A stretch of 32,037 nucleotides of DNA from Cyanobacteria bacterium HKST-UBA02. Lineage in GTDB: Bacteria > Cyanobacteriota > Vampirovibrionia > Obscuribacterales > Obscuribacteraceae. Both the position numbers and the translations under genes were made by a program. The notes under the pieces are model-generated. The model was not told the DNA's origin. It ran no database searches and saw only the letters and a program-made list of their open reading frames with translations. Shown piece by piece: positions 8,241 to 16,283 of this stretch; positions within the stretch are counted from its first letter, which is position 1, and every line of letters starts with the position of its first letter. The stretch covers positions 1-32,037 of the forward strand of contig JAGQHH010000016.1 of assembly GCA_020431945.1 (NCBI GenBank), read 5' to 3'.

Positions 8241-8894
8241 TTGCGATATTCGACCATTCTTTTCGATTTCGACGGGACCCTGACCCATTCTCTTCCTCTC
8301 TGGATGAGAGCCTACCAGTCGGCGCTCTCCAATTATGGGCTCAATATGTCCGACGAAGAAGTGGTGGAGACCTGCTTCTACAAAGCCTGGAAAGATATAG
8401 TCGAGCAGTTCGATCTTCCCTGCGAGAAAGAGTTCGGCAATCATGTTCATGTGGTGCTCGAGGAAGTATTTGCCGAAGCAGAGCTTTTCGAAGGTGCCGG
8501 TGCTGTCCTGGATGAGATTCGCGGCCGCGGGATCAAGCTCGGTATCGTGACCTCATCGGTGCGCCCGGTGGTGACGAAGTTTCTTGAGCGCAATGGCCTA
8601 ACCGATCATTTCGGAGTGGTGGTCACTGCCGATGATATCGTCAATTTCAAGCCCCACCCGGAGCCGGTTCTCAAAGCAATCGATGCTCTGGGCGGCGATG
8701 TGGCGCATAGCGTGCTTATCGGTGATTCCGAAGTGGATATGATGGCCGCCGCCAATTCCGGAACGGACAAAGGGCTTTTCTTCCCGGATGTCCATCATCC
8801 TTTCTATGATCTCGAGATTCTCAAGTCTCACGATCCTCATATAGTCTTTCATTCATACGTAGAGCTCCTGACGAGATTTTTCCCTCCCCGATGA
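8241..8894 (+). CDS. HAD-superfamily phosphatase (phosphoglycolate/pyrophosphatase-like)
   Basis: A 217-aa enzyme with all four HAD motifs: DFDGTLT (nucleophile D9 and D11), VTSS (103-106), the motif III lysine in NFKPHP (K137) and GDSEVDMMAA (161-170). An alpha-helical cap lies between motifs I and II. This is the Gph/PpaX/beta-phosphoglucomutase-like group; the substrate cannot be read from sequence. The start is TTG with AGGA about 10 bases upstream; the frame begins directly with the beta-strand leading into motif I, so no other start is possible. It is 57 bases downstream of the twin ATPases and overlaps the next gene by 4 bases (ATGA), implying translational coupling to the TPR lipoprotein. 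Confidence 0.88.
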   Translation: MRYSTILFDFDGTLTHSLPLWMRAYQSALSNYGLNMSDEEVVETCFYKAWKDIVEQFDLPCEKEFGNHVHVVLEEVFAEAELFEGAGAVLDEIRGRGIKLGIVTSSVRPVVTKFLERNGLTDHFGVVVTADDIVNFKPHPEPVLKAIDALGGDVAHSVLIGDSEVDMMAAANSGTDKGLFFPDVHHPFYDLEILKSHDPHIVFHSYVELLTRFFPPR

Positions 8895-9955
8895 GAAGAG
8901 CCTGCAAAGCTTTCCATTGCTTCTGCCTCCTGGCTGTCACGGTGATGGTCTCATCCTGCGCCCCGGAGGCAGCACCACCGGCGCCCGTCAGTTCGAAGAA
9001 GAAGAAGACAGATGTGGTTCCTCTTCTCGATGACAAAAAGCTCTTCGACTTCGATCCCGGTTATGACATCACCAGGCTCGAGAAATTCAGCGAGATTCTG
9101 GCTGCTGCTCAGGACGCGCTGGATCACAGCGCTTATCCGGAAGCGGATGAGTTGCTGAAAAAAGCAATCAAGAAAAATCCCACCTCTGGAAAAGCCCATT
9201 ATTTGCGAGGTATATGCCTGTCAGGAAAAATCGGCGCTTCCCCGGACTCCGCTCTGAAAGAGTTCAACACGGCCTTGCGGCTGGGCTATGAAGACTTCAA
9301 GCTCTACGATCACATGGCTACGGCTTATGAGAGCAAAAATGATTTCAAAGGGGCCATCGACGCACTCAGCCGTGGTATTGTTTTCGACAGGACGGCGCGC
9401 AATTTGTATAAGTACCGCGCGGCGCTCTATGACAAGATTGGCGATTTCGAAAATGCCGAAAAAGACTACGATACGGTCATTGAGATGAGCAGCGAAGACA
9501 AGCTGGACAATGCTCTCATCGCCCGCGGTGCCTTCTATCAACGTCTCAAGCGCTATGACGAGGCCCTCAGGGACTATGGCGAGGCACTCAAACATCTTCC
9601 TGAAGGTAAGAGCCCGGCTCTCAGAAAAAGATCCGCTCTATTGATCAAGCTCGGGCGCCATCAAGAGGCACTTCCCGACCTCACGGCCATGCTGGCGGAA
9701 CACCCCACCGATGAGGATACTCTAAAGCTCAGGGGCGATACCTATTTTGCCCTGGGTAGAAACAGCGAAGCCCTGAACGATTACAGCAAGGTGATCGAGC
9801 TCTCCCCTGACTTTGCCCGCACCAGTTATGAAGGCCGGGCCCGGGTCTACGAAAAGCTCGGGGAAAGCGAGCTTTCGCGCAAGGACATGGCCGAGGCCAG
9901 GCGCCTTTACGAGAGACCCGCCGAAAAACCCGTCTATGAAATCAAAGAAGATTAG
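8891..9955 (+). CDS. TPR lipoprotein (paralogue A)
   Basis: A 354-aa exported protein. The N-terminus has a basic start, a hydrophobic stretch and a lipobox ending in VSSC (Cys23), followed by a Pro/Ala and Lys-rich linker. From about residue 75 to 335 it consists of tetratricopeptide repeats (for example AHYLRGICLSGK, ALRDYGEALKHLP, ALNDYSKVIELSPDFAR). It ends AEKPVYEIKED. A second TPR lipoprotein about 2.5 kb downstream on the other strand has the same layout and nearly the same tail, so the two are paralogues. It is probably anchored in a membrane facing the periplasm as a protein-interaction scaffold. The 4-base overlap with the HAD gene shows co-expression but does not define a shared pathway. 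Confidence 0.85.
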   Translation: MRRACKAFHCFCLLAVTVMVSSCAPEAAPPAPVSSKKKKTDVVPLLDDKKLFDFDPGYDITRLEKFSEILAAAQDALDHSAYPEADELLKKAIKKNPTSGKAHYLRGICLSGKIGASPDSALKEFNTALRLGYEDFKLYDHMATAYESKNDFKGAIDALSRGIVFDRTARNLYKYRAALYDKIGDFENAEKDYDTVIEMSSEDKLDNALIARGAFYQRLKRYDEALRDYGEALKHLPEGKSPALRKRSALLIKLGRHQEALPDLTAMLAEHPTDEDTLKLRGDTYFALGRNSEALNDYSKVIELSPDFARTSYEGRARVYEKLGESELSRKDMAEARRLYERPAEKPVYEIKED

Positions 9956-9966
9956 ATAAAAGAAGA

Positions 9967-10956
9967 CTAGCCGACTGCAACCGGTGGCTGCAGGCATGAT
10001 CCCCGGGCGCACCATCTCCCTTCGCCTTTTCTCTGCCATTCGGCTTCGCCGAAGAGGAAAGGCGTTTCATCGAGCACGTTCCCGATCACCCTGTGGACGT
10101 GATTCTCTTCTGTAGTCTCGAGTGCGGGACTGCCTGTACGTCTTTCCGGAAAGATTCTCTCATCCAGAGCCGGATTGACAAAAACAGCCACCGAATAGCG
10201 ATTTCTCCGGCGTTCCCGGCTCACCACCCGGTGAGCGCTGGCTGGAATCTGTCCCCCCGTTTCGATCTCGATCAGCTCGCCGGTGTTGACGATGATCGCA
10301 CCATCGAGAGGCACTACCGGCTTCCAGGCGCCGTTTCGGGAGAGCGCCTCGAGCCCGCCGATATCGTCCTGGATCAAGAATGTCAGCCAGCACCAGTCAT
10401 AGTGCGAGGTGACGCCGATGTGCTCGCCGCATCCATCCTGTGGGTGGTAGCACATACATTTGACGAGCTGGTAAGGCCTGTCTTTCATGCGACCGGTGAA
10501 AAATTCAGGAGATCTACCCATGGCAGAGGCGATGGAGTCGAGGACCAGCCTCGAGAGGTCCTCGATGGCTTTCATATAGGACTCCAGTCTGGCTCTGAAT
10601 TCTGCTCTTTCGGGCCAGAGATTGGGACCGGCGAGCTGCCAGTATTCTTCGGCGCCGGCAACGATCTCGCTGCCCAGATGAATCTGCTCGCGCCAGTCCC
10701 GGTGATTCTTGAGAAGAGTATAGCCGCGAAAATGAGGCGAGAACCTCGAATTTATCGCCGTCTTCGCTGCTTCTTCAGATTCGAAAAAAATCCGGCATTC
10801 GTCCAGCACGCCGCTCATCAGGGCGAGATCGATGCCATGACCGGTGAGATAGAACATGCCATGCTCTCTTGCGGCATTCAGAAGAGTCTCCCGGCTCTCC
10901 GGAGAAGAGATGTCCACCACCGGCAGTGATAGTTGTTCTCTGGTTAGACCCGACAC
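9967..10956 (-). CDS. 2-oxoglutarate/Fe(II)-dependent oxygenase, isopenicillin-N-synthase-like
   Basis: A 329-aa enzyme with a DIOX_N-type N-terminal region (LPVVDISS..., GMFYLTGHGI) and a 2OG-FeII_Oxy jelly-roll. The iron ligands are H185-x-D187 (SHYDW) and H242 (ASAHRVV). The cosubstrate-binding R-x-S is R253-Y-S255 (RNRYSVAVF). This is the isopenicillin N synthase / gibberellin-oxidase-like family, and the length is typical. The substrate is unknown. The GTG start has GGGAG six bases upstream and lies 13 bases inside the preceding gene, a strong sign of coupled translation with the deoxyribosyltransferase-like protein. Inference: the two may act on the same small molecule, perhaps a nucleoside or base. 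Confidence 0.88.
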   Translation of the reverse strand: MSGLTREQLSLPVVDISSPESRETLLNAAREHGMFYLTGHGIDLALMSGVLDECRIFFESEEAAKTAINSRFSPHFRGYTLLKNHRDWREQIHLGSEIVAGAEEYWQLAGPNLWPERAEFRARLESYMKAIEDLSRLVLDSIASAMGRSPEFFTGRMKDRPYQLVKCMCYHPQDGCGEHIGVTSHYDWCWLTFLIQDDIGGLEALSRNGAWKPVVPLDGAIIVNTGELIEIETGGQIPASAHRVVSRERRRNRYSVAVFVNPALDERIFPERRTGSPALETTEENHVHRVIGNVLDETPFLFGEAEWQRKGEGRWCARGSCLQPPVAVG

Positions 10957-11777
10957 GGCTTTCTCCCGGACTTTTGCTCGGCAGGCTGAGGCTCTTTGAG
11001 AGAGGCCATCTCTTCGATGTTCAGATGCGGACTGAAAACACGTTTGCCGGAATATTTGAAATGCTCTCTTACCTCGTGCTCCTGCCAGGTGACCACGGCT
11101 TTGAAGGCTGTACGGACGACATCAGACGGTGTGCAATGCACCGACACGAACCATTTTCGTCCTTCCTGAGGTGCCGGCTCGCCGGTATAAGTATCGATCT
11201 CGAGACCGCGAAGCCAGATATGGAAACCCCCGGGGGCGAGCTCGGCGTTGAATTGCAGATCCGCGAAAGCGACCCGGGAGAGCATCTCCTCCACTCTTTC
11301 CAGGCTGAGAGTTCCTCTGAGGCTCTCCACCAGCTCTATGCAATGTTGGGAGCCTCTGGCTATATCGGTAAAAATCGGCACTCCGTGCCTCTCGGCCATG
11401 GCACGGACAAATATCCTGCCACGATTGAGATCATCGGCTTCTACCCTGTCTATTTCCCGGTCATAAATGGTGCTGCCGGCCTCTACATCGGTGAGGACTA
11501 TGGCGACCGGCTTGGCAGCCCCGATCAGGTAAGCGACCTCGGCAACCGATGCCACACCCCTGGTGTCGCCGGTAATGACGAAGAGTTGCACCAGGCACTC
11601 GTCTTTGCGGCGCATCTCCTCGAGCTGGTCGTTCTCCTGCCAGTCGCCGAAACCCATCTGGGGGTCGTGGTATGTTACCCCGGCTTTCTCGAGCAATGGA
11701 ATAGCAATATCCCGTCTCCAGGTCGTATGCCCGCAGGCTCCGCCCAGGAAGACTTCCCGCGGTCCGTCCCCGTTCAT
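10944..11777 (-). CDS. Nucleoside 2-deoxyribosyltransferase-like protein with an extra C-terminal domain
   Basis: A 277-aa protein. Residues 1-110 resemble the nucleoside-2-deoxyribosyltransferase-like family: VFLGGACGHTTWR, then HDPQMGFGDW, a run of acidic and charged residues, LFVITGDTRGVASVAEVAYL and KPVAIVLTD. That pattern matches the Rossmann-like fold that cleaves or transfers N-glycosidic bonds, or binds nucleotides. Residues about 170-255 form a second region (GGFHIWLRGLEIDTYTGEP..., EHEVREHFKY) that I do not recognise. The ATG is preceded by GAGGAGG at good spacing. Its end overlaps the oxygenase by 13 bases. Catalytic activity is not certain, because many members of this family are nucleotide-binding rather than transferases. 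Confidence 0.7.
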   Translation of the reverse strand: MNGDGPREVFLGGACGHTTWRRDIAIPLLEKAGVTYHDPQMGFGDWQENDQLEEMRRKDECLVQLFVITGDTRGVASVAEVAYLIGAAKPVAIVLTDVEAGSTIYDREIDRVEADDLNRGRIFVRAMAERHGVPIFTDIARGSQHCIELVESLRGTLSLERVEEMLSRVAFADLQFNAELAPGGFHIWLRGLEIDTYTGEPAPQEGRKWFVSVHCTPSDVVRTAFKAVVTWQEHEVREHFKYSGKRVFSPHLNIEEMASLKEPQPAEQKSGRKPCRV

Positions 11778-11971
11778 CGCCAGTCCCTCCTCAGGTATGA
11801 GCCAAATGTAAATCTGAAAGAATCTGATTACAAGGACGGATCGTGATTTAAGTGTGGGTTCTACGCAAAACTTTAATCAGCGACGACTCGAAATCCTCAC
11901 TGGGGACGATGCCGACGGGCTTCCGCTTTGTTCCAATGATAGGCAAGAACGGGAACACCGGGAGTCCAATC

Positions 11972-12442
11972 ATGAAGAGTATCGTCGCTATCTTGATCTG
12001 TTCCGCCTGTCTGGTGGCGGTTTATCTGATGGGCAACTCGATCCTCCAGGGTCTGGCTACAGCCAGGTGGCCTACTGTGGTGGGGCATATCGTCAGGATC
12101 GACAAGCATCATATAGGCTCGGTGACCTCCGAGGAAGTCTTTCTGCCCGAAATCACATACGCATACAAGGTCGAAGGTCTCGATGTCACGAGCAGTCGGC
12201 TCTCCGCAGAGCCCGAGGCAATCACCGAATTTTTCTCTTACTTCGGGCTCTCTTATAATCCCGCTGTCTACGAAACGGGTAAACCTGTGATCGTTCACTA
12301 CAATCCCGAAGCTCCCGGCGAAGCGGTGATCAAGACCGGTGTCAGTACCCCGGCCTGGGTGGCTCTCGGTTTGTCTCTGGTCGTACTTGTCCTGGCGCTT
12401 CTCAGCCTGATTCAAAAACCGGGCAGACCGGTGGAAGTCTGA
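11972..12442 (+). CDS. DUF3592 membrane protein
   Basis: A 156-aa protein with one N-terminal membrane segment (MKSIVAILICSACLVAVYLM), an extracytoplasmic beta domain typical of DUF3592 (ARWPTVVGHIV, YAYKVEGLDVTSSRLS, VIVHYNPEAPGEAVIKTG) and a C-terminal membrane segment (PAWVALGLSLVVLVLALLSL). Function is unknown for the family. I chose the ATG with GGAG seven bases upstream and an immediate signal-anchor; an upstream in-frame GTG would add 40 residues with no membrane character. The 194-base spacer to the divergent deoxyribosyltransferase-like gene should hold both promoters, but I see no convincing consensus in it. It converges with a TPR lipoprotein, 4 bases between stops. Confidence 0.8.
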   Translation: MKSIVAILICSACLVAVYLMGNSILQGLATARWPTVVGHIVRIDKHHIGSVTSEEVFLPEITYAYKVEGLDVTSSRLSAEPEAITEFFSYFGLSYNPAVYETGKPVIVHYNPEAPGEAVIKTGVSTPAWVALGLSLVVLVLALLSLIQKPGRPVEV

Positions 12443-12448
12443 TTTTTT
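12424..12448. terminator. Weak intrinsic terminator overlapping two convergent gene ends
   Basis: The 5-bp stem CAGAC...GTCTG with an 8-base loop is followed on the plus strand by ATTTTTT. Read on the minus strand, the same stem is followed after CCCGG by TTTTT. It straddles the last codons of the DUF3592 gene and the stop of the TPR lipoprotein, so it could serve both directions. The stem is short, so efficiency would be modest. Confidence 0.4.
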
Positions 12449-13505
12449 ACTTCTTGATCTCGAAGACCGGCTTTTCAGCCTGTTTCCCCTCCTGATCCCG
12501 GGCTTCCGCCAGGTCCTTCTCGGCAAGCTCATTCTCGCCCAGGGCTCGATAAGCCCTGCCCCGGTCCTCGAGGCTGGCCCGGGCGTAATCAGGTGATATC
12601 TCTATGGCTCTGGTGAAATCAGAAACCGCCCGGTGGTAGTCTTTCAATTTGAAATATTCCTCGCCCCTCAGCCTGAAAGCATCATCGTCCTCGCTGATGT
12701 GCTCGACAACCTGGCTCAGGTCGGCAATGGCTTGCTGGTGCTTGTTGTCCCGGGAGTAGCATGCCGCCCGCGCCTTGAGGATCTCGGCTTTGCCCAGATC
12801 GAAGGTCTTCTCGCGTTCGAGGGCGGTGGTGTAATCCTTGATGGCCAGATCTCGCCTGCCGTCGGATTCGAAATATTTAGCCCGGGCGAGATAGCCCCGG
12901 AAATCGTGGCGGAGCTTTACCGATTCGCCGAGATCCGCCAGGGCTTCTTCCTTCCGCCCTCTCTCCCAGAGAATCGAGGCCCTCAACTCATAGAGTGCGG
13001 CATCTGTGGGCTTCGCTTTGATTGCCCGGGATGCGGCCTCGATCGCTTTCTCCGATTCGCCCCTGGTGGCATAGGTCTCGGCCAGGATCTCGTTGGCCTG
13101 TGAGATGCCGGGATCCAGACTCACTGCCTTCTCCAGATCGGCAATGGCTTTCTCGAGAGAATTGTTTTCGGCCTTGTACAGGGCCCTGCCCCGAATGTAA
13201 TAGGCCCTGCCGCTTCGCGGGTTCTTCTCGAGGGCGAACCGGGCATAGGCCAGGGCGGCGCCGACATCGTCTCGTTTCAGGGCTTTCTCCCCGAGTATGA
13301 TACAGCGCCTGTAAGTGCGAGGCCTGACCGGGGGTTCCCTGTCTTCTCCCTTCTTCTCGGCGTCTATCTGCTCGAAAATGGATGTGAAGCTCTCATCGGC
13401 AACCGGCTTTTCTTCGACTCGTGTCTGTTTTTGATTGTCTCCCCCGCAGCCGGAAAGGCAGAGGAGCGAGATTGTCATCGCCAGAGATAGAACGTCGGGC
13501 TTCAT
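12447..13505 (-). CDS. TPR lipoprotein (paralogue B)
   Basis: A 352-aa exported protein. The N-terminus MKPDVLSLAMTISLLCLSGC carries a lipobox with Cys20, followed by a polar linker to about residue 70. TPR units then run to about residue 335 (AYYIRGRALYKA, AIADLEKAVSLDPG, AIEAASRAIKAKPTDA, AVSDFTRAIEISPDYAR). It ends AEKPVFEIKK, almost the tail of the other TPR lipoprotein in the window (AEKPVYEIKED), and the last repeat and linker also align. There is no Shine-Dalgarno before the ATG. It diverges from the VirD4-like ATPase gene with 126 bases between starts. A scaffold role at the membrane is likely; the partner is unknown. Confidence 0.85.
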   Translation of the reverse strand: MKPDVLSLAMTISLLCLSGCGGDNQKQTRVEEKPVADESFTSIFEQIDAEKKGEDREPPVRPRTYRRCIILGEKALKRDDVGAALAYARFALEKNPRSGRAYYIRGRALYKAENNSLEKAIADLEKAVSLDPGISQANEILAETYATRGESEKAIEAASRAIKAKPTDAALYELRASILWERGRKEEALADLGESVKLRHDFRGYLARAKYFESDGRRDLAIKDYTTALEREKTFDLGKAEILKARAACYSRDNKHQQAIADLSQVVEHISEDDDAFRLRGEEYFKLKDYHRAVSDFTRAIEISPDYARASLEDRGRAYRALGENELAEKDLAEARDQEGKQAEKPVFEIKK

Positions 13506-13567
13506 GAGCCATATAGTCGCATATTTAGAGAGAAATAGAGCCCGGGATCAATCTGATCTCGCTCTTC

Positions 13568-13596
13568 TTGACAACGGTCGGGATTGTGCCTATTAT
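13568..13596 (+). promoter_or_regulatory. Near-consensus sigma70-type promoter for the VirD4-like gene
   Basis: A perfect -35 TTGACA (13568-13573), 17 bases of spacing and a -10 TATTAT (13591-13596, five of six consensus bases). Transcription would start near 13603, giving a leader of about 30 bases to the ATG at 13632. It also rules out an in-frame TTG at 13584, which would lie between the -35 and -10. It is the clearest promoter in the window. Confidence 0.75.
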
Positions 13597-13631
13597 TTAG
13601 CTTCAGACCAGATTCTATTAGTAATAAATAC

Positions 13632-16085
13632 ATGATCGTACTTATCTGCCAGTGCTGCGGTACGGTTCTGCACGAGCAGACGGCACGCTGCACTGCATGT
13701 GGTGTTGACTTCAGTCTCAACCGGCCGAGCGAGATGCCGTCGGCGGTACTACCCGCGCCGATGAAGATCGAGAATCCCGAGCTTCTCGAGAAGCTCCTTC
13801 TCGAGGCCCAGAAAGCGGAGAGGGGCTCGGCTGGTGATTTCTTCGCTTCGGAGCAATCTCCGACCCCATCCCGGGAACCGTTCCCGGAGCCAATTAACTA
13901 TACTTTCGGTCTCTCCAGGAAAAAGCCTGAGAAGAAAGACAGCGACGATCTCGTTCTGCGGATCCCGCGACGAGCCCTGGCTCTGACGGCAATTCTCGCC
14001 GGTGTCCTCGTATCCGCCTCAGTTATTGTTCTTGCTCTCTCGAGCGCGCATCAAGACACTGTTCAGAAAACGAATTCGGCTCCTGTAGCCCAGGCGGACA
14101 TCGGAGGGCAATGGCGTATCCGGTATCAGACCGGGATCGTGGATGACCTGGAGATCACCCAGCACGGCAGGTCTTTCATCGGTCGCGGCGTGGCTCATTA
14201 TGGTCAGGGTCTCGATCTCGGTTTTGCCGTGGATCAGGGGCTCATCTCACCGGACAATTCTATCGCCTTCACCAAGCGGTTCGATGCCAGTGCCTGGCAA
14301 TCAGGCGCACCTAAAGAGCCAATCGAGTTCCAGGGAAGACTGAATCGGGACCCGAGCGATCAGGGAGAAGCCACTACCCTTGGCGGCACTTTCAAAGTAT
14401 CTCTGAAAAATGCACCGGCTGGCCACGGGCTGATGACCGGCTCCTGGTCAGCTGTTCCGGCTCGATTCGAGCGGCAAGAATCGATACGAAAACAAGATTC
14501 GATACGAAAACAAGAGCCGACCCAGATCTTTTCCTTCCAGGACTTCACTCGGAAGAATTTCACCGATGAGCGAGGCAAGCTCGATCTCAGCCGGATCTTC
14601 ATGAGTCTGGCAGGTCTTGTCCTGGCTACATGCGCTGCTCTGGTGGCGATCTCTTTTGCGGTGTTCTCGCCTTCCGGTCTCATAAGCCGTTTCGAGAAGC
14701 AGAAATATATTCCCTCGCAGTATCGCAGAGAGCACCGGCAAGCCCTGGCTCAACTCGGCAAACGTCTGAGAGCCGGTTCGGTCCCCCTGGGCACCCGTCC
14801 GGAATGGCATTTCTGGTGGCCGTTCTCACCCAGATCTCTTTCCATTCCTCCTGAGCTGCGAGGCGAGAACCGTCATATGCTTATCCTCGGAGGAAGCAAT
14901 AAAGGCAAGAGCAGGCTCATGGCCTCTATGATCGCTCACGACATACGCTCGAAGGATCGGGCTGTGGTTCTCCTCGATTCGGACGGCAATCTTGTCGACC
15001 TGATCGCCGAATATATCGAAAAACACGCCCCGGAGCGCCAGTCGGACCTGATCTATGTCGACCCGGCAGGCGAGGACGGTTTCTATTTCAATCCTCTGGC
15101 GATACCGGCGGACGGGGACCTGCAGGCTCTATCCAACGCCGTCGTCCAGGGCTTCAAGACCATGTATGCCGAGAGCCCCGGTCAGCAGAGCCAGTGGAGC
15201 GAGCAGACCGCCAATATCCTGCGTAATGCCGCTCTTCTACTTGCGGTGAACGAACGCACCCTTCTCGATCTTCCGGCACTGCTTCAAGACCACGATTTTC
15301 GCGATCTCATGCTCGAAAAAGTCGAGTTGCACCGCAATGAGAGAGCCGAATATGGCTCCCTCCTGGAAAACTGGGGGCAATACAAGAAACTGGCCCGGAC
15401 CGACCAGTGGATCACCTGGGTCGAGCCGATTCTCAACCGGATCAGTCCCACCCTCGGTGATGGCAGGATCAGGCAGGTATTTTCAGGAAAAGGAGCGAAT
15501 CTCGACCTGAAGTCGGTGATCTCAAAAAGAAAGATCCTTCTGGTCAGTCTTTCGGAAGGAGAGCTGGATCAAAACGGTAATCTCCTTGGGAGCCTGATAG
15601 TCACGGGTCTGCAGCAGGCGGCTCTGGCGTTGTCCAGGAAGAAATCGGGCGGCGGACCGGTGGCGCTTTATCTCGATGAGTTCGATCGTTTCGTCGAGAA
15701 AGACACGGTCAAGCGTCTGACCAACGAGACTCGCCGCTATCAGATCGGTGTGGTCGGCTGTCTGCGCACTCTCCAGCACCTGAGCGAGGAATTCCGCTCG
15801 CAGCTAATGGTCAATCTCGGTACCGTGGCTGTTTTCGCCCTGGCTAAAAAGGACGCTGATCTGCTCGGCGGCCAGATCTTCAGGGTGGACGGACGCAAAT
15901 ACAAGCACAGACCGCTCAAAGACTTTTTCAATCCGGTCAACGCCTCGCCGGTCTTCGAATTGATCATGGACGAGGAGAAACTCAATATCGACCGCATTGC
16001 CGGTCAAAAAGACCGTACTTATTTCTGCTACCGGGTGGGCACCGAAGCCGGAGTGTTCAAGCTCCGGGCGCCGGATTTTCCCTGA
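13632..16085 (+). CDS. VirD4/TraG-like membrane ATPase with zinc ribbon and large periplasmic beta domain
   Basis: An 817-aa protein. Order: zinc ribbon (C6-x-x-C9, C20-x-x-C23); linker; membrane helix 115-138; beta-rich region 158-280 (GGQWRIRYQTGIVDDLEIT, SFIGRGVAHYG, GTFKVSLKN, GLMTGSWSA), reminiscent of a lipocalin-like fold; membrane helix 323-345; then a cytoplasmic P-loop ATPase with Walker A GGSNKGKS (420-427), FNPLA (486-490), Walker B VALYLDEFDRF (677-687) and a C-terminal RecA-like half. The ATPase and two-helix topology match type IV coupling proteins (VirD4/TraG/TraD). The cytoplasmic zinc ribbon and a roughly 180-residue inter-helix domain are unusual. No relaxase or VirB-type gene is nearby. 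It probably moves DNA or protein through the inner membrane, as an orphan or for a distant system (inference). Confidence 0.85.
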   Translation: MIVLICQCCGTVLHEQTARCTACGVDFSLNRPSEMPSAVLPAPMKIENPELLEKLLLEAQKAERGSAGDFFASEQSPTPSREPFPEPINYTFGLSRKKPEKKDSDDLVLRIPRRALALTAILAGVLVSASVIVLALSSAHQDTVQKTNSAPVAQADIGGQWRIRYQTGIVDDLEITQHGRSFIGRGVAHYGQGLDLGFAVDQGLISPDNSIAFTKRFDASAWQSGAPKEPIEFQGRLNRDPSDQGEATTLGGTFKVSLKNAPAGHGLMTGSWSAVPARFERQESIRKQDSIRKQEPTQIFSFQDFTRKNFTDERGKLDLSRIFMSLAGLVLATCAALVAISFAVFSPSGLISRFEKQKYIPSQYRREHRQALAQLGKRLRAGSVPLGTRPEWHFWWPFSPRSLSIPPELRGENRHMLILGGSNKGKSRLMASMIAHDIRSKDRAVVLLDSDGNLVDLIAEYIEKHAPERQSDLIYVDPAGEDGFYFNPLAIPADGDLQALSNAVVQGFKTMYAESPGQQSQWSEQTANILRNAALLLAVNERTLLDLPALLQDHDFRDLMLEKVELHRNERAEYGSLLENWGQYKKLARTDQWITWVEPILNRISPTLGDGRIRQVFSGKGANLDLKSVISKRKILLVSLSEGELDQNGNLLGSLIVTGLQQAALALSRKKSGGGPVALYLDEFDRFVEKDTVKRLTNETRRYQIGVVGCLRTLQHLSEEFRSQLMVNLGTVAVFALAKKDADLLGGQIFRVDGRKYKHRPLKDFFNPVNASPVFELIMDEEKLNIDRIAGQKDRTYFCYRVGTEAGVFKLRAPDFP
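14481..14515 (+). repeat. Tandem micro-duplication, period 18 bp, within a linker
   Basis: TCGATACGAAAACAAGA occurs at 14481-14497 and again at 14499-14515. It encodes SIRKQD-SIRKQE in the linker between the beta domain and the second membrane helix of the VirD4-like protein. In-frame and nearly identical, so a recent slippage event is likely. Confidence 0.85.
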
Positions 16086-16160
16086 AGAAACCTGATTTAA
16101 TCGATCAATATATCAACAAGAGCTGAAGCCCAGCCCGGACAGCCTTTAGCCATTTCGACT

Positions 16161-16177
16161 GTCACGGACCCCGTGAC
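16161..16177. repeat. Palindrome with core TCACGGACCCCGTGA (copy 1)
   Basis: Arms GTCACGG and CCGTGAC surround the trinucleotide ACC. It lies in the 222-base spacer between the VirD4-like ATPase and the cell-wall hydrolase. The same 15-base core recurs about 11 kb away at 27164-27186. No T-run follows in either direction, so it is not a standard intrinsic terminator. Confidence 0.6.
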
Positions 16178-16228
16178 ATGCTGTTCTGAAACATGACCCG
16201 GAGCCCCGGCAGGATGGGATTTTCACCA

Positions 16229-16257
16229 TGGACTGCCCTGGCTGCCATTTATATACT
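16229..16257 (+). promoter_or_regulatory. Candidate promoter of the cell-wall hydrolase gene
   Basis: TGGACT (four of six -35 bases), 17 bases of spacing, then TATACT (five of six -10 bases). The predicted start near 16264 gives a leader of about 45 bases. This suggests that the hydrolase can be expressed independently of the ATPase upstream. Confidence 0.45.
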
Positions 16258-16283
16258 GAAAGAGCTCGCAAGCAGCCCCCCCC

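Noticed and set aside
9942..9970. Near-direct repeat AAAGAAGATTAG / AAAGAAGACTAG at a gene end, as an attachment site
   Set aside because: It is short, imperfect, lysine/stop-codon coding in the first copy, and no integrase or tRNA is nearby.
10869..11846. A 325-codon open frame on the plus strand
   Set aside because: It is antisense to both the deoxyribosyltransferase-like gene and the oxygenase start; no recognisable motif.
13584..13631. An in-frame TTG that would extend the VirD4-like protein by 16 residues
   Set aside because: It lies between the TTGACA and TATTAT elements, so it would not be transcribed, and it has no ribosome site.
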